A program made the position numbers and the translations under genes. Below the pieces are notes generated by a model, which did not search any database, was not told the DNA's origin, and was given only the letters and a program-made list of their open reading frames with translations. 64,000 nt of DNA from Peribacillus kribbensis DSM 17871 (GTDB lineage Bacteria; Bacillota; Bacilli; Bacillales; DSM-1321), in NCBI RefSeq assembly GCF_000430765.1, contig NZ_KE387241.1, positions 143,617-207,616 on the forward strand. The letters are read 5' to 3'. Below are positions 44,027 to 53,029 of this stretch, piece after piece (within the stretch, counting starts at the first letter, position 1; every line of letters begins with the position of its first letter).

Positions 44027-44848
44027 TTATCTTACCGGCAGCTTATTCAGTATAAACTCTTCCACAACTTTAGCCACACCGTCGTTCATATTAGTGTCTG
44101 TGATATAATCAGCTTTTTCTTTGATGGCATCGACCGCATTTCCCATGGCCACTCCAAGGCCCGCAAATTCAATCATGGACATGTCATTATGGCCATCGCC
44201 GACTGCGATCACTTCTTCACGGGTGATACCCAGCTGCTGGATGAGTGAATTCAGGCTTGTTCCTTTTGTAACACCAGCTTCCGTAAATTCGAGGAAGAAT
44301 GGTTTGGAGCGCATGACTGCAAGCTTCCCTGCGAATTCCTGCTGAAGTTTTTTCTCTACCTTCACCAGATATTCAGGCTCCTCTAGCATCAGTACTTTTA
44401 CAACAGGCTCTGTAACCGCATCGGTGAAGCTGTCAACAACTTCAATATCCAGCTTCGTTATATCGCCTTCGATATCTGTATACTGATTGGCTTCCTGCGT
44501 CACAATCTTATCACCGACATAAGTGTGAATCCATACGTTTTCACGTCGGCTGACTTCGAATAATTGGTGGACGGTCTCAACCGGCAGGGTAGAGCTGAAC
44601 CACTCATTTCCTGTCTGGCAGTTAACGATTTTCGCTCCGTTAAAGGATAAAATAAAGCTGTTATAATCCTTCAGGCAAAGCTCTTCTGCAACAGATAACA
44701 TGGCAGAAGTCGGGCGGCCTGAAGCAAGTACGACTTTTACTCCTGCTTCCTGTGCTTCCATAAGGGCGTTCTTGGTCCGCGGGGATATGCTCAAATCATC
44801 ACAAAGCAATGTATCGTCTAAATCTAAAACAATCATTTTATATGTCAT
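44027..44848 (-). CDS. HAD phosphatase, Cof type (YxeH/YidA-like)
   Basis: 273 residues. Motif I is MIVLDLDDTLL; motif II LASGRP; then the IIB cap, KGTSLNSLIQQLG and IAVGDGHNDMSMIEFAGLGVAMGNA (motifs III/IV). Soluble sugar-phosphate or cofactor phosphatase of broad specificity. GGAAC is the only ribosome binding site candidate. Single gene. Confidence 0.88.
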   Translation of the reverse strand: MTYKMIVLDLDDTLLCDDLSISPRTKNALMEAQEAGVKVVLASGRPTSAMLSVAEELCLKDYNSFILSFNGAKIVNCQTGNEWFSSTLPVETVHQLFEVSRRENVWIHTYVGDKIVTQEANQYTDIEGDITKLDIEVVDSFTDAVTEPVVKVLMLEEPEYLVKVEKKLQQEFAGKLAVMRSKPFFLEFTEAGVTKGTSLNSLIQQLGITREEVIAVGDGHNDMSMIEFAGLGVAMGNAVDAIKEKADYITDTNMNDGVAKVVEEFILNKLPVR

Positions 44849-44959
44849 TCTAGCTGGTTCCTTTCATCTATGGCATTCAACTCCTATTTTACTATAAAAA
44901 TTGATATGAGCCTACTATTCTGCCGGTTTTCTGCCTTTTTTAACAGAAATTAACTGCAT

Positions 44960-44986
44960 AAAAAAGAGGGCATCTGCCCCCTCTTT
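44960..44986 (-). terminator. Terminator of the ASCH gene
   Basis: AGAGGG...CCCTCT (minus: AGAGGGGGCAGATGCCCTCT) is followed by TTTTTTATG, just past the stop. Confidence 0.8.
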
Positions 44987-44989
44987 ACT

Positions 44990-45415
44990 CTAGCTATTCA
45001 TTTCCCACAGCCCAAGCCTTCCTTTAGCCGGAATGTATTCATTCAGCTGGCTCATGTCTTTTACTACCCAGCCATAGCAGCCTTCCCGATAGTCACCTAA
45101 ATAGAAATCATTGCCTGAGATGATGCGGCCATCCTCCAGCACTGCCCAGGTACCATTGTTTTCTGTTACCCTCAGGCAATCCATGAGAGTGCAGGATCCT
45201 ATGATCACTCCAGTGGGCAGACTCTCTGCCGTATATCCATGCTTAAACAAAAGCTCTTCGACTTTCTTCAATTTGCAGGCGGCCTTATCTATCTTTTTGC
45301 TTGTATGAATGGCGAGAGGACCGCGGTAATGGGTTCTCCATGTTCTTGTTTCATAGGCTGTCTCGCCTAGGACAAAGAGGCTTGCCCAAGGCTGTATCAT
45401 GGAAAGAACCTTCAT
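44990..45415 (-). CDS. ASCH-domain protein
   Basis: 141 residues. MKVLSMIQPWASLFVLGETAYETRTWRTHYRGPLAIHTSKK is the ASCH (PUA-like) signature, and GNDFYLGDYREGCYGWVVKD its second half. ASCH proteins are thought to bind RNA or modified nucleotides; no precise function is known. AGGAGGAAGG precedes the ATG. It lies 38 bp after selO on the same strand. Confidence 0.88.
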   Translation of the reverse strand: MKVLSMIQPWASLFVLGETAYETRTWRTHYRGPLAIHTSKKIDKAACKLKKVEELLFKHGYTAESLPTGVIIGSCTLMDCLRVTENNGTWAVLEDGRIISGNDFYLGDYREGCYGWVVKDMSQLNEYIPAKGRLGLWEMNS

Positions 45416-45453
45416 AAAACCTTCCTCCTATGTGAATAAAATGTCCTAGATGA

Positions 45454-46905
45454 TTATGTTCCGCAAAACGTCTGATATGGGCAATCCGAAGGCTCAGGGA
45501 GGGCTGCGTATTTTTCCTGCTCGGCTGTATGAGCGTAAGGGCTCGCAAGCACATGCAGAAGCCGCTTCATCACATGATAATCTCCACTCTCTGCCGCTTC
45601 CAAGGCCTCTTCGACCCGGTGGTTTCTAGGGATAACCGCAGGATTGCTGTTCTTCATCAATTCAGCCGCCTGCCCCTCCGTCTGTTCCTGCCTGCTGCGG
45701 CGGGCTATCCACTTTTCATGCCACGCAGTAAACTCCGGAGTTCCTGACATGGCTGTTTCCCTGCCAAATGTAAGATCCAGGAAGGTATTCGTGAAGTCAG
45801 CCCGATTTTTCTGCATCATTCCAAGGAGCTGTTCGACAAGCGCCTTATCTCCTTCTTCTCCACCAAAGATGCCAAGCTTTGCCCTCATTCCTTCCAGCCA
45901 ATTGCTGTAGAAATGATCCTTATACTCAGAAATGGCCTCTTGTGCCAGTTCAAGTGCTTGATCTTGGTCTTCATGAAGCAAAGGGATCATCGCTTCTGCA
46001 AAGCGGGCAAGGTTCCAGCTTCCAATGCCAGGCTGATTGCCGTATGCATACCTTCCCTGAACATCTATCGAGCTGAATACGGCAGCAGGATCGTAGACAT
46101 CCATAAATGCACAAGGTCCATAATCGATGGTCTCTCCGCTGATTGTCATATTATCCGTGTTCATCACGCCGTGGATAAAACCCGCAAGCTGCCATTTTGC
46201 AATCAGCAGCGCCTGGCGTTTAATCACTCCCTGAAGAAGGGCCAAATAGCGGTTATCTCCTGTTTCGGCATCTGGATAATGACGCTCGAGCGCATAGTCG
46301 GCAAGTGCCCGAAGCTCTTCCTCTGTTCCCCAGTTAGCCGCAAATTCGAAGGTCCCGACACGAAGATGACTTGCAGCAACCCGTGTTAAAATGGCGCCCT
46401 GCAGCTCCGTTTCCCGATAAACAGGCTCTCCGGTTTTCACCACGGCAAGGCTCCGTGTGGTAGGAATCCCAAGGCCATGCATGGCCTCGCTGATTATATA
46501 CTCCCGAAGCATGGGCCCAAGCGCTGCCCGGCCGTCACCTCCCCTGGAGTACGGCGTACGTCCCGGCCCTTTCAGTTGGATATCAACACGGCCGCCTTCC
46601 GGAGTAATCTGCTCGCCAAGCAAAACAGCCCGGCCGTCCCCAAGCATAGTAAAATGCCCGAATTGATGACCCGCATAGGCTTGAGCTAAAGGAAAAGCTC
46701 CTTCCGGAAGCTCATTTCCGGCAAATATGGCCACACCTTCATTCGTCTTCAAAGCCTCGGCATTAAAGCCAAGCTCTGCAGCCAGGTTTTCATTGAACAT
46801 CACCAGTTCTGGTGATGCCACAGGCTTTGGCTTATGACTTGTGTAAAATTTCTGCGGCAGAAGGGAGTAGCTGTTGTCTAGGTTCCATCCTATATTCTTT
46901 GTCAT
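45454..46905 (-). CDS. selO: Protein adenylyltransferase SelO (YdiU)
   Basis: 483 residues, complete for the bacterial SelO pseudokinase family (formerly UPF0061). It transfers AMP from ATP to Ser/Thr/Tyr of protein targets, with a role in redox stress. Blocks: [73 protein letters not shown]. The C-terminus ends in FCGT; the cysteine pattern YQTFCGT is typical. AGGAGACC precedes the ATG. Confidence 0.95.
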   Translation of the reverse strand: MTKNIGWNLDNSYSLLPQKFYTSHKPKPVASPELVMFNENLAAELGFNAEALKTNEGVAIFAGNELPEGAFPLAQAYAGHQFGHFTMLGDGRAVLLGEQITPEGGRVDIQLKGPGRTPYSRGGDGRAALGPMLREYIISEAMHGLGIPTTRSLAVVKTGEPVYRETELQGAILTRVAASHLRVGTFEFAANWGTEEELRALADYALERHYPDAETGDNRYLALLQGVIKRQALLIAKWQLAGFIHGVMNTDNMTISGETIDYGPCAFMDVYDPAAVFSSIDVQGRYAYGNQPGIGSWNLARFAEAMIPLLHEDQDQALELAQEAISEYKDHFYSNWLEGMRAKLGIFGGEEGDKALVEQLLGMMQKNRADFTNTFLDLTFGRETAMSGTPEFTAWHEKWIARRSRQEQTEGQAAELMKNSNPAVIPRNHRVEEALEAAESGDYHVMKRLLHVLASPYAHTAEQEKYAALPEPSDCPYQTFCGT

Positions 46906-47178
46906 CTGGTCTCCTTCTCTTACTGAAATTTTTATACCGATTATGTTCCCTGTCTTCCCTTGGTATTAACATTATTATATCCTTTGACGAAATCTTAACG
47001 CGATTTATTATCACTTAAAAGATGCAATCTACGTAATTATTTCTTTTTACATCATTAAAAAACCTGAACTATGCAAAAAGGATCGCCGTTGATATGGACA
47101 GTTGCCTTTTTCATATTAGAAAATATGGAATAGAATAGTATAGTGTATTCAATGGCAAGGAAAGGATAGAGGTGAAAC

Positions 47179-47784
47179 ATGCTTATTTCCAGCCTAGACG
47201 GCAAAAATCTCACGGATGACCAGAGGACAAACCTCTTGTATAGCGGAATAGAAGATGACGGAAAAAACGGGGACTGCATTTTTGTAGCCGGCAGCAGCAG
47301 TGCGGTTTTGTACCGTCTGCCAATCGCCGTCCAGCTTTATAAATCAGGACGGGCCAGGAAAATCTTGTTTTCCGGCGGAGTGAAATGGGAGGGAAACACT
47401 CTTGCGGAAGCAATGGAATTAAAAAGGGCAGCCATTGCATTGGGTGTGCCTCCTGAGGATATCCTTGTCGAAGACCTCTCTCTCCACACGAAGGAAAATG
47501 TACTAGCTTCCTTACTGGTTTTGGACCGCGCACTCCAGCTCCATAGAATCAGGCGGATTTTAGTCGTGACAGCTTCCTATCATATGAGAAGGCTCCATCT
47601 GACCATGAAGACCTATATGCCCCAGTGGATTGATTTTACACTATGCCCTGCCAACGATAAACGGACGAGAAAAGATAACTGGTTCCTTACGGAAATCGGC
47701 AGAAGGCGTGTCGAGGCAGAGACTTCCAAAATTATCTCCTACGTAAAACAAGGGGCCCTCGTGGATGAGGATATGGTTATTTAG
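47179..47784 (+). CDS. YdcF-family (DUF218) protein
   Basis: 201 residues. DCIFVAGSSSAVLYRLPIAVQLYKSGRARKILFSGG, then ILVEDLSLHTKENVLAS and ILVVTASYHMRRLHLTM, match the DUF218/YdcF core, a Rossmann-like fold that can bind nucleotides. ElyC and SanA relatives affect envelope synthesis; here there is no membrane helix. AGAGGTG precedes the ATG. Single gene. Confidence 0.85.
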   Translation: MLISSLDGKNLTDDQRTNLLYSGIEDDGKNGDCIFVAGSSSAVLYRLPIAVQLYKSGRARKILFSGGVKWEGNTLAEAMELKRAAIALGVPPEDILVEDLSLHTKENVLASLLVLDRALQLHRIRRILVVTASYHMRRLHLTMKTYMPQWIDFTLCPANDKRTRKDNWFLTEIGRRRVEAETSKIISYVKQGALVDEDMVI

Positions 47785-47790
47785 TTTAGT

Positions 47791-47831
47791 GATTTCTGGG
47801 AAGCGAGCGCCTGGAGTGGAAGTCAACCTCC
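47791..47831. repeat. Probable dispersed Bacillus intergenic repeat
   Basis: GATTTCTGGGAAGCGAGCGC followed by CTGGAGTGGAAGTCAAC resembles a short sequence I recall from intergenic regions of many Bacillaceae (GAAGCGAGCGCCTGGAGCGG type). GATTTC...GAAGTC can pair. Only one copy lies in this window. Confidence 0.4.
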
Positions 47832-47873
47832 TATTCCCATAGAAGAAAAGATTGTGGAAACAGACAAGATAGT

Positions 47874-47903
47874 AAAAAGGCAGCTCCCGCAAAGGAAGCT
47901 GTC
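47874..47903 (-). terminator. Terminator of the NCS2 permease gene
   Basis: On the minus strand GACAGCT-TCCTTTGCGGG-AGCTGCC is followed by TTTTTAC. Confidence 0.7.
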
Positions 47904-47910
47904 TTTCACT

Positions 47911-49206
47911 TTAGATGACATATGCAAAATAGCCGATAAATATGATAAACAACGCATACATAATCGGATGTATGTCCTTCGTCTTTTTCATCGCGATCAT
48001 GCTGATTGGATACAAAATGAAACCAAGTGCAATTCCTGTTGCCACACTGTAGGACAGCGGCATCATGATGATGGTGATGAAGCAGGGAATCGCTGCAGCG
48101 CCATCCTTCCAATTAATTCTGCTGATTTCTGTCGCCATCATGGCACCAACGATAATTAAAGCCGGAGCAGTTACCGCGGGAGTCACAATGGACAGGACAG
48201 GTGAGAAAAACAGCGATACTACGAAGCCTGCCGCAATGATGATAGAGGTAAAGCCTGTACGGCCGCCGACCGCAATCCCGGCAGAGGATTCCACCATTGA
48301 TGCAGTTGTGGATGTACCCAGAACTGCTCCGACAGTTGCTCCCATCGAGTCTGCCATGAGAGCTTTTCCCGCATTCGGAATCTGATTATTTTTCATCAGG
48401 CCCGCCTGGCTGGCAATGGCAATCAATGCACCAGCCGTATCGAAAAAGGCTACAAAAAGAAAGGTGAAAATGACAGCCAGCACTTTTGGGGAAAAGATGT
48501 CATCGAAATGGCTGAACACCACACCAAAGGTTGGTTCAAGGTTTGGAATCTTTCCAATAATGGCTTTTGGAGTGTCAATCACTCTAAACAGGATGCCGAT
48601 AATAGTAGTCAGTACCATTCCATAAAAAATGCCGCCTCTGATGCCACGGTTTAACAGAATAATCGTAATAATAAATCCAATGATGGCAAGAAGCGTAGGA
48701 GCTGACTTGAAATTTCCGATGGCCACAAAGGTATCCGGATTGGATGTCACAATCCCTGCATTTTTCAAGCCAATGAAGGCCACAAAGAAGCCAATTCCCC
48801 CGGCAATAGCATGCTTTAGATCCTGAGGTATGATATTAATAATCTTTTCACGGATCTTCAGCAGACTCAAAATCATGAACAGCACACCGGCAATAAATAC
48901 TCCAGTCAGTGTGGTCTCCCATGGGATCTTCATTCCGATGCAGACGCTGAATGTGAAAAAGGCATTGATCCCCATGCTTGGAGCGATCCCGATTGGATAA
49001 TTGGCAATCAGACCAATCAGCAGGGAACCGATGATCGCAGAAAGGGCAGTGGCTGTAAAGACAGCTCCCTTATCCATGCCGGTCTGGCTCAGGATTACCG
49101 GATTGACCACCAGGATGTAAGCCATTGATAAAAAGGTGGTGATTCCTGCAATGCTTTCCTGCTTGTACGATGTGTTCCGTTCGGAAAATTGAAAGTAATT
49201 TCTCAT
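47911..49206 (-). CDS. NCS2-family purine permease (AzgA/PbuG/PbuO group)
   Basis: 431 residues with 12-14 helices. NTSYKQESIAGITTFLSMAYILVVNPVILSQTGMDKGAVFTATAL is the AzgA-type N-terminus, IGIAPSMGINAFFTF the substrate-site helix, and FDTAGALIAIASQAG plus VGAVLGTSTTASMVESSAGIAVGGRTGF are family blocks. It imports hypoxanthine/guanine or adenine by proton symport. GGAGGAC precedes the ATG. A guanine-type riboswitch controls it, so guanine/hypoxanthine import (PbuG/PbuO role) is most likely. Confidence 0.92.
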   Translation of the reverse strand: MRNYFQFSERNTSYKQESIAGITTFLSMAYILVVNPVILSQTGMDKGAVFTATALSAIIGSLLIGLIANYPIGIAPSMGINAFFTFSVCIGMKIPWETTLTGVFIAGVLFMILSLLKIREKIINIIPQDLKHAIAGGIGFFVAFIGLKNAGIVTSNPDTFVAIGNFKSAPTLLAIIGFIITIILLNRGIRGGIFYGMVLTTIIGILFRVIDTPKAIIGKIPNLEPTFGVVFSHFDDIFSPKVLAVIFTFLFVAFFDTAGALIAIASQAGLMKNNQIPNAGKALMADSMGATVGAVLGTSTTASMVESSAGIAVGGRTGFTSIIIAAGFVVSLFFSPVLSIVTPAVTAPALIIVGAMMATEISRINWKDGAAAIPCFITIIMMPLSYSVATGIALGFILYPISMIAMKKTKDIHPIMYALFIIFIGYFAYVI

Positions 49207-49232
49207 GAAGTGTCCTCCGAATCTAATAAAAT

Positions 49233-49380
49233 GAAAAAAATCCTCCGGCGGCTGCCGAAGGATTCCTAAAGGAGGACAATAAAAGGGTATAGCTGACCCG
49301 CTCCCATTGCCCCCTGTAGACAGACTATTTACGGCAGCCTGGTAGAGACGTTCAAGCCCTATTCTTGAACTTATACAAGG
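49233..49380 (-). ncRNA. Guanine-type purine riboswitch, variant J3/1
   Basis: Aptamer 49380-49312 (minus): P1 CCTTGT/ACAGGG, J1/2 ATAA, P2 GTTCAAG/CTTGAAC with loop AATAGGG, J2/3 GTCTCTA, P3 CAGGCT/AGTCTG with loop GCCGTAAAT, J3/1 TCT. C74 marks guanine specificity, but position 73 is U where A is nearly invariant, and L2 has G for U. A terminator (ATCCTTCGGC...GCCGGAGGAT, T7; 49265-49233) follows. Purine binding should switch the permease off. Confidence 0.88.
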
Positions 49381-49516
49381 TAAAGATAAATTAAATTAAT
49401 AGTGAAAATAGTATCAGGTATAAAGTAGCGAGTCAATACGATCCCTTATTTTCGGGCAATTGGCTATTTTCGGACACACAATTCCAGGCTGCCGGCTGAT
49501 TATCCTTTTGCCAGAA

Positions 49517-49547
49517 CAAAAAATTCCCGGCATCTCCAGCTGGGAAT
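49517..49547 (-). terminator. Terminator of the Gly/Tyr/Pro-rich gene
   Basis: On the minus strand TTCCC...GGGAA with a 13-nt loop is followed by TTTTTTG. Confidence 0.6.
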
Positions 49548-49571
49548 CATAGTACCATTCAATTCCAGTTA

Positions 49572-49775
49572 TCAAACATAATACGGCGCAAAACCCGGAT
49601 ATCCAAATGCCGGATAACCAAAGCCTGGGTATCCATAGCCTGGGTATCCATAGCCGAACCAAGGACGGCTGACTAACGCACTGCCTAACAAACCGCCTAA
49701 AAATGCACCTGCCAATGGAAAACCGAATCTTTCCTCATTTACTGCCGGATAATGCGGATCACGATAAGGGTACAT
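49572..49775 (-). CDS. Gly/Tyr/Pro-repeat small protein
   Basis: 67 residues. A polar start (MYPYRDPHYPAVNEERFG), one glycine-rich hydrophobic helix (FPLAGAFLGGLLGSALVS), then about five GYP(G/A)(Y/F) repeats ending APYYV. The codons of the repeats are themselves repeated at DNA level. Similar small proteins occur in Bacillus and may be surface or coat-associated; function unknown. A strong AAGGAGGT precedes the ATG. Confidence 0.75.
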   Translation of the reverse strand: MYPYRDPHYPAVNEERFGFPLAGAFLGGLLGSALVSRPWFGYGYPGYGYPGFGYPAFGYPGFAPYYV

Positions 49776-50041
49776 CCCACCATACCTCCTTATTTTTCAT
49801 TAGGGGCCCTTCTATTATCTTTTATGCCGGGACAAGGAGATGGGTTTGGGCTTTGAACAATAATGAAGGATGATCAGGCTTGGTCCATGCCAATAATACA
49901 AAAAACTGTTTCTTTTCGGTCATGAAGCTGCAGATAAAACCCTCTCGCAATCTCTTATACCAATTAATTTCCAGTTATGTTATTTGGATAAAAAGGATGT
50001 GTTATAATATAGAACTAAGAAACCCGGTTCAGGTCCTCCTT

Positions 50042-50242
50042 ATGTCAATCATGATAGGCTTTATCCTGGTCCTATTTAAAAGCAGGCTTTACAGCTGCAT
50101 GGCTATCGCCCTCTGCCTGCCGCGTATACTCTACCTTACAGATCGACTAAGAGGATTGGATAAGAAAGGGAATCTGCTCTTTCATATTGCTCTTTACATT
50201 CTAGCCGCCATAAGCCTTTATCTAATTTCAAAGCTGGGATAA
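50042..50242 (+). CDS. Possible small membrane protein
   Basis: Reading from the ATG at 50042 gives 66 residues with two hydrophobic segments (MSIMIGFILVLFKSRLYSCM...IALCLPRILYL and LLFHIALYILAAISLYLI). The frame is open back to 49880 with ATGs at 49922 and 49999, none with a good ribosome binding site. TATAAT at 50003 could be a promoter, favouring the late start. The composition fits a real membrane protein, but the call is uncertain. Confidence 0.45.
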   Translation: MSIMIGFILVLFKSRLYSCMAIALCLPRILYLTDRLRGLDKKGNLLFHIALYILAAISLYLISKLG

Positions 50243-50342
50243 TCTTTCCCAGGCCTTACGAAAAAATCTCCCCGCTAAACAGGCACAAAACCGCATCTCC
50301 TTCTATAAATTGTTCTTATGAACGATGTTATGAGGTGCTGTA

Positions 50343-50828
50343 ATGACAATACGAAGAGCAAATCCGATGGAGACAGATTACATATTGCAGATTTCAGGAG
50401 GACTGGTTCAGGAAAGCTCGGCAGGACATCTTGAGAATCAGGGGCAGAATGGATATAACTTGTTTCTGCCTATGCTTCAGAATGGGGCTTATTATTTAAT
50501 AGATGAGGATTTCGGCAAATTAAAAGGGTTTATTTTGCTTGGGACGCACCGGCACCAGATGACCGGACGGACCATCGGACTTCTCCTGCATGTATATGTA
50601 TTCCCGGGATTCAGAAAGTCCGGGATAGGCCGGATGTTAATGCAGTCTGCCATTCATGAGCTCCATGCAAGGGGAATAGATACCATTCAGCTGAATGTGT
50701 ATACTGGGAATCCGGCGAAGAGCCTGTACGAAAAATTAGGGTTTACGAGTGTATCTGCGGTCATGGAGCTGAAAAAAGGCATCGGAATGAATCCAATGCC
50801 TCAGCGGATATCAGGCTTTAATTACTGA
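50343..50828 (+). CDS. GNAT-family N-acetyltransferase
   Basis: 161 residues. MTIRRANPMETDYILQI at the start, then the acetyl-CoA loop VYVFPGFRKSGIGRMLMQSA (Q/RxxGxG/A) and IQLNVYTGNPAKSLYEKLGF (motif B). Small-molecule or protein N-terminal acetylation; substrate unknown. TGAGGTG precedes the ATG. Single gene. Confidence 0.9.
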   Translation: MTIRRANPMETDYILQISGGLVQESSAGHLENQGQNGYNLFLPMLQNGAYYLIDEDFGKLKGFILLGTHRHQMTGRTIGLLLHVYVFPGFRKSGIGRMLMQSAIHELHARGIDTIQLNVYTGNPAKSLYEKLGFTSVSAVMELKKGIGMNPMPQRISGFNY

Positions 50829-51192
50829 ATTTCAGACATGCATCCAAGATAGAATCCAATTCTGTATTCAAGCTTCTTCTTCCGCCCGTACAGTCTGTCA
50901 AGGCTCTCATAGCCCAATTGCTGGCGGCTGTTTTTATATCAAGCATGCTGATTCAACCATTTCAATTTAGGGCTTCCGCCTCTTAACTATCCTTTTCCTT
51001 TTCTTCGCATGTGTTTTTTGCTTCTTCCCTTTCTAACGGCTTCCCGCTCGCTCTTCTACAGCGGGAAGCTTTCTCTTTTCCTTCTCACTTTTATAATCAT
51101 TTGTAAAAATAAGTTATTATTCCTAAACGGAATCTCCAGCTCGGACAAGCATATGATGGGAGTAATAATCTTTCGCACAGAGAGGGATGCTT
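50829..51192. other. Intergenic region with a terminator and a possible gene remnant
   Basis: GCTTCCCGC...GCGGGAAGC followed by TTTCTCTTTT (51039-51080) is a plus-strand terminator. On the minus strand 50946-50828, a short frame reads SRQQLGYESLDRLYGRKKK, then LEYRIGFYLGCMSEIQ and stop, with no proper start; its composition is protein-like and it may be a relic. Nothing else is recognisable. Confidence 0.5.
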
Positions 51193-52098
51193 ATGGCTTC
51201 TTTCAAATCAAAACTAACAGCTTCCCTATATGCAGTAATGTCAATCAGCTTCTGGGGAGTTTCATTTGTATCTACAAAGGCTGTGCTCGGTAAGCTGGAT
51301 CCCTATTCCCTGCTGGTCGTCCGCTTTGGCATTGGAGCCTTATTTCTGCTTCTGCTTTTACTCATGCAGCGTCATTCGCTCCGAATCTCCATCACTCACA
51401 TCCCGCATTTATTGATCCTTGGGACTATGGGTGTTTTTATCCACCAGCTGCTTCAGGCCACAGCCCTACTGACCATCGATGCATCCTCAGCGGGCTGGCT
51501 GATTTCCTTTTCCCCCGTCTTTACAGTCGTCCTCTCCATAATGTTTTTACATGAAAAAATGGGCCTGGCAAAGGTACTGGGAACGAGCCTGGCCATAGCT
51601 GGCGTGCTTTTTGTCACCACCGGAAGCGGACAGCCGCTTCAGTTTTCCATGAGCATTGGATTCCTGCTTATGCTCTTAAGCACTTTGAACTGGGCGGTTT
51701 ATTCTGTACTCCTTAAGAGCCTGAAACTTCCCTATCCCTCTCTTTTAGTTACGTTTTATATGTGTTTTTTGGGCTTGATCCTCACCACGCCCTTTCTTCT
51801 CCGTAACAGAGGCTGGGAATCCCTTTCTCTAATGGCTCCTGCCGAGTGGGCACATCTCCTCTTTCTTGGAATCTTCGTGTCGGGCATCGCCTACTGGTAT
51901 TGGGGCAAGGCACTCAGGGTCCTGGATGCTTCAAAGGTATCTATGTTTCTATATTTGGAGCCCCTCGTCACCTTACTGGCAGCTATCCTGCTGCTGCAGG
52001 AAAAAGTTCTGCTTATGAGCGCCGCCGGTGGAATTCTAATCATCCTCGGTGTAGTGCTGGTTAATGGGCAGTTGTTTTTTATCTCCAGAAGGAATTAG
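51193..52098 (+). CDS. EamA/DMT-family transporter
   Basis: 301 residues, ten helices in two EamA repeats. FWGVSFVSTKAVLGKLDPYSLLVVRFGIGALFLL opens the first, NWAVYSVLLKSLKLPYPSLLVTFYM the second; WYWGKALRVLDASKVSMFLYLEPLVTLLAAILLLQE is the usual C-terminal block. It probably exports metabolites or amino acids. I prefer the ATG at 51193 (GAGAGGG six nt upstream) to the one at 51187. Confidence 0.88.
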   Translation: MASFKSKLTASLYAVMSISFWGVSFVSTKAVLGKLDPYSLLVVRFGIGALFLLLLLLMQRHSLRISITHIPHLLILGTMGVFIHQLLQATALLTIDASSAGWLISFSPVFTVVLSIMFLHEKMGLAKVLGTSLAIAGVLFVTTGSGQPLQFSMSIGFLLMLLSTLNWAVYSVLLKSLKLPYPSLLVTFYMCFLGLILTTPFLLRNRGWESLSLMAPAEWAHLLFLGIFVSGIAYWYWGKALRVLDASKVSMFLYLEPLVTLLAAILLLQEKVLLMSAAGGILIILGVVLVNGQLFFISRRN

Positions 52099-52165
52099 CC
52101 TCAGTCAAAAAGACACGGGAGTCATCCCATCCTGTTCCTACTCTATATTGGAAGCTCCATCAGCC

Positions 52166-52873
52166 CTAAACCGTCATCTTCCAGCTCGATGCAGAAAGCC
52201 AATTTTCCTGCTCCTTATAATCGGGCATAGTCTTTCCGACAAGCCGCCAAAAGGAACGATCATGATTGAGGTGGACCATATGACACATCTCATGCACCAC
52301 CACATAGTCAATAACCTTTTGCGGCGCCATTGCCAGCTTCCAATTGAAGGTTAACTGCTGCTTGAAATCACAGGTTCCCCAGGTCTTAGTGCTGTCATTA
52401 ATCTTGATGGAGCGCGGCTTCATTTTAAAGTGCCCCTGCCAATTCTGGATGCTCTTCGCAACCAGTGCCTTGCACTGCTGATAATAGAAACGCTTCAGAG
52501 CCTGTCTGATCCGTTCATCTTCCCGACGCTTCACAGTAATTCTCAGCTCATTCCCGTCAAATACCACACCATCCTGAATAACCTTTTCATCATGAAAAAT
52601 TTGGATAGGATACGTCCTCCCTAGATATAAAAAGCCCTCCCCAGGATCATACACCTTTTCCTGCGGTCCCTGCAGCCGTTCCCTCATTTCATCCAGGGTC
52701 TGCTGAATCTTGCCCCAATTCCCCTCAAGCAGCCGGATCACCTGTTTCTCAGATGTCCCTTTTGGGGCTTGGACCACTACATTCAGATATGAATCGATCG
52801 TAATGCTAAACGAAGTCCTATTTTTATACTGTATCTCATAGCGGATTGTCCCGCCTAAATGGGTATGTAACAT
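52166..52873 (-). CDS. Zinc metallopeptidase-like protein (DUF45/YgjP type)
   Basis: 235 residues. VVVHEMCHMVHLNHDRSFW gives the HExxH zinc site plus the third ligand His. KPRSIKINDSTKTWGTCDFKQQLTFNWKLAMAP is the preceding WGSC-like block of the family. Cytoplasmic. Family members are often near restriction systems, but none is here. AAGGAAGT precedes the ATG. Confidence 0.88.
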   Translation of the reverse strand: MLHTHLGGTIRYEIQYKNRTSFSITIDSYLNVVVQAPKGTSEKQVIRLLEGNWGKIQQTLDEMRERLQGPQEKVYDPGEGFLYLGRTYPIQIFHDEKVIQDGVVFDGNELRITVKRREDERIRQALKRFYYQQCKALVAKSIQNWQGHFKMKPRSIKINDSTKTWGTCDFKQQLTFNWKLAMAPQKVIDYVVVHEMCHMVHLNHDRSFWRLVGKTMPDYKEQENWLSASSWKMTV

Positions 52874-53029
52874 TATTAGTACTTCCTTGGTTATAATTTT
52901 TTTAAAAAAAGGTTATCGATATCTCCCATTTTACAATGTTTTCTTCTGCGAAACCATTCATAGGAGTACCATTGATACCCCTCCCGTAAATTGAAACTGA
53001 CAGCGGGCCCATACCCAGGCCTTTCTGCT

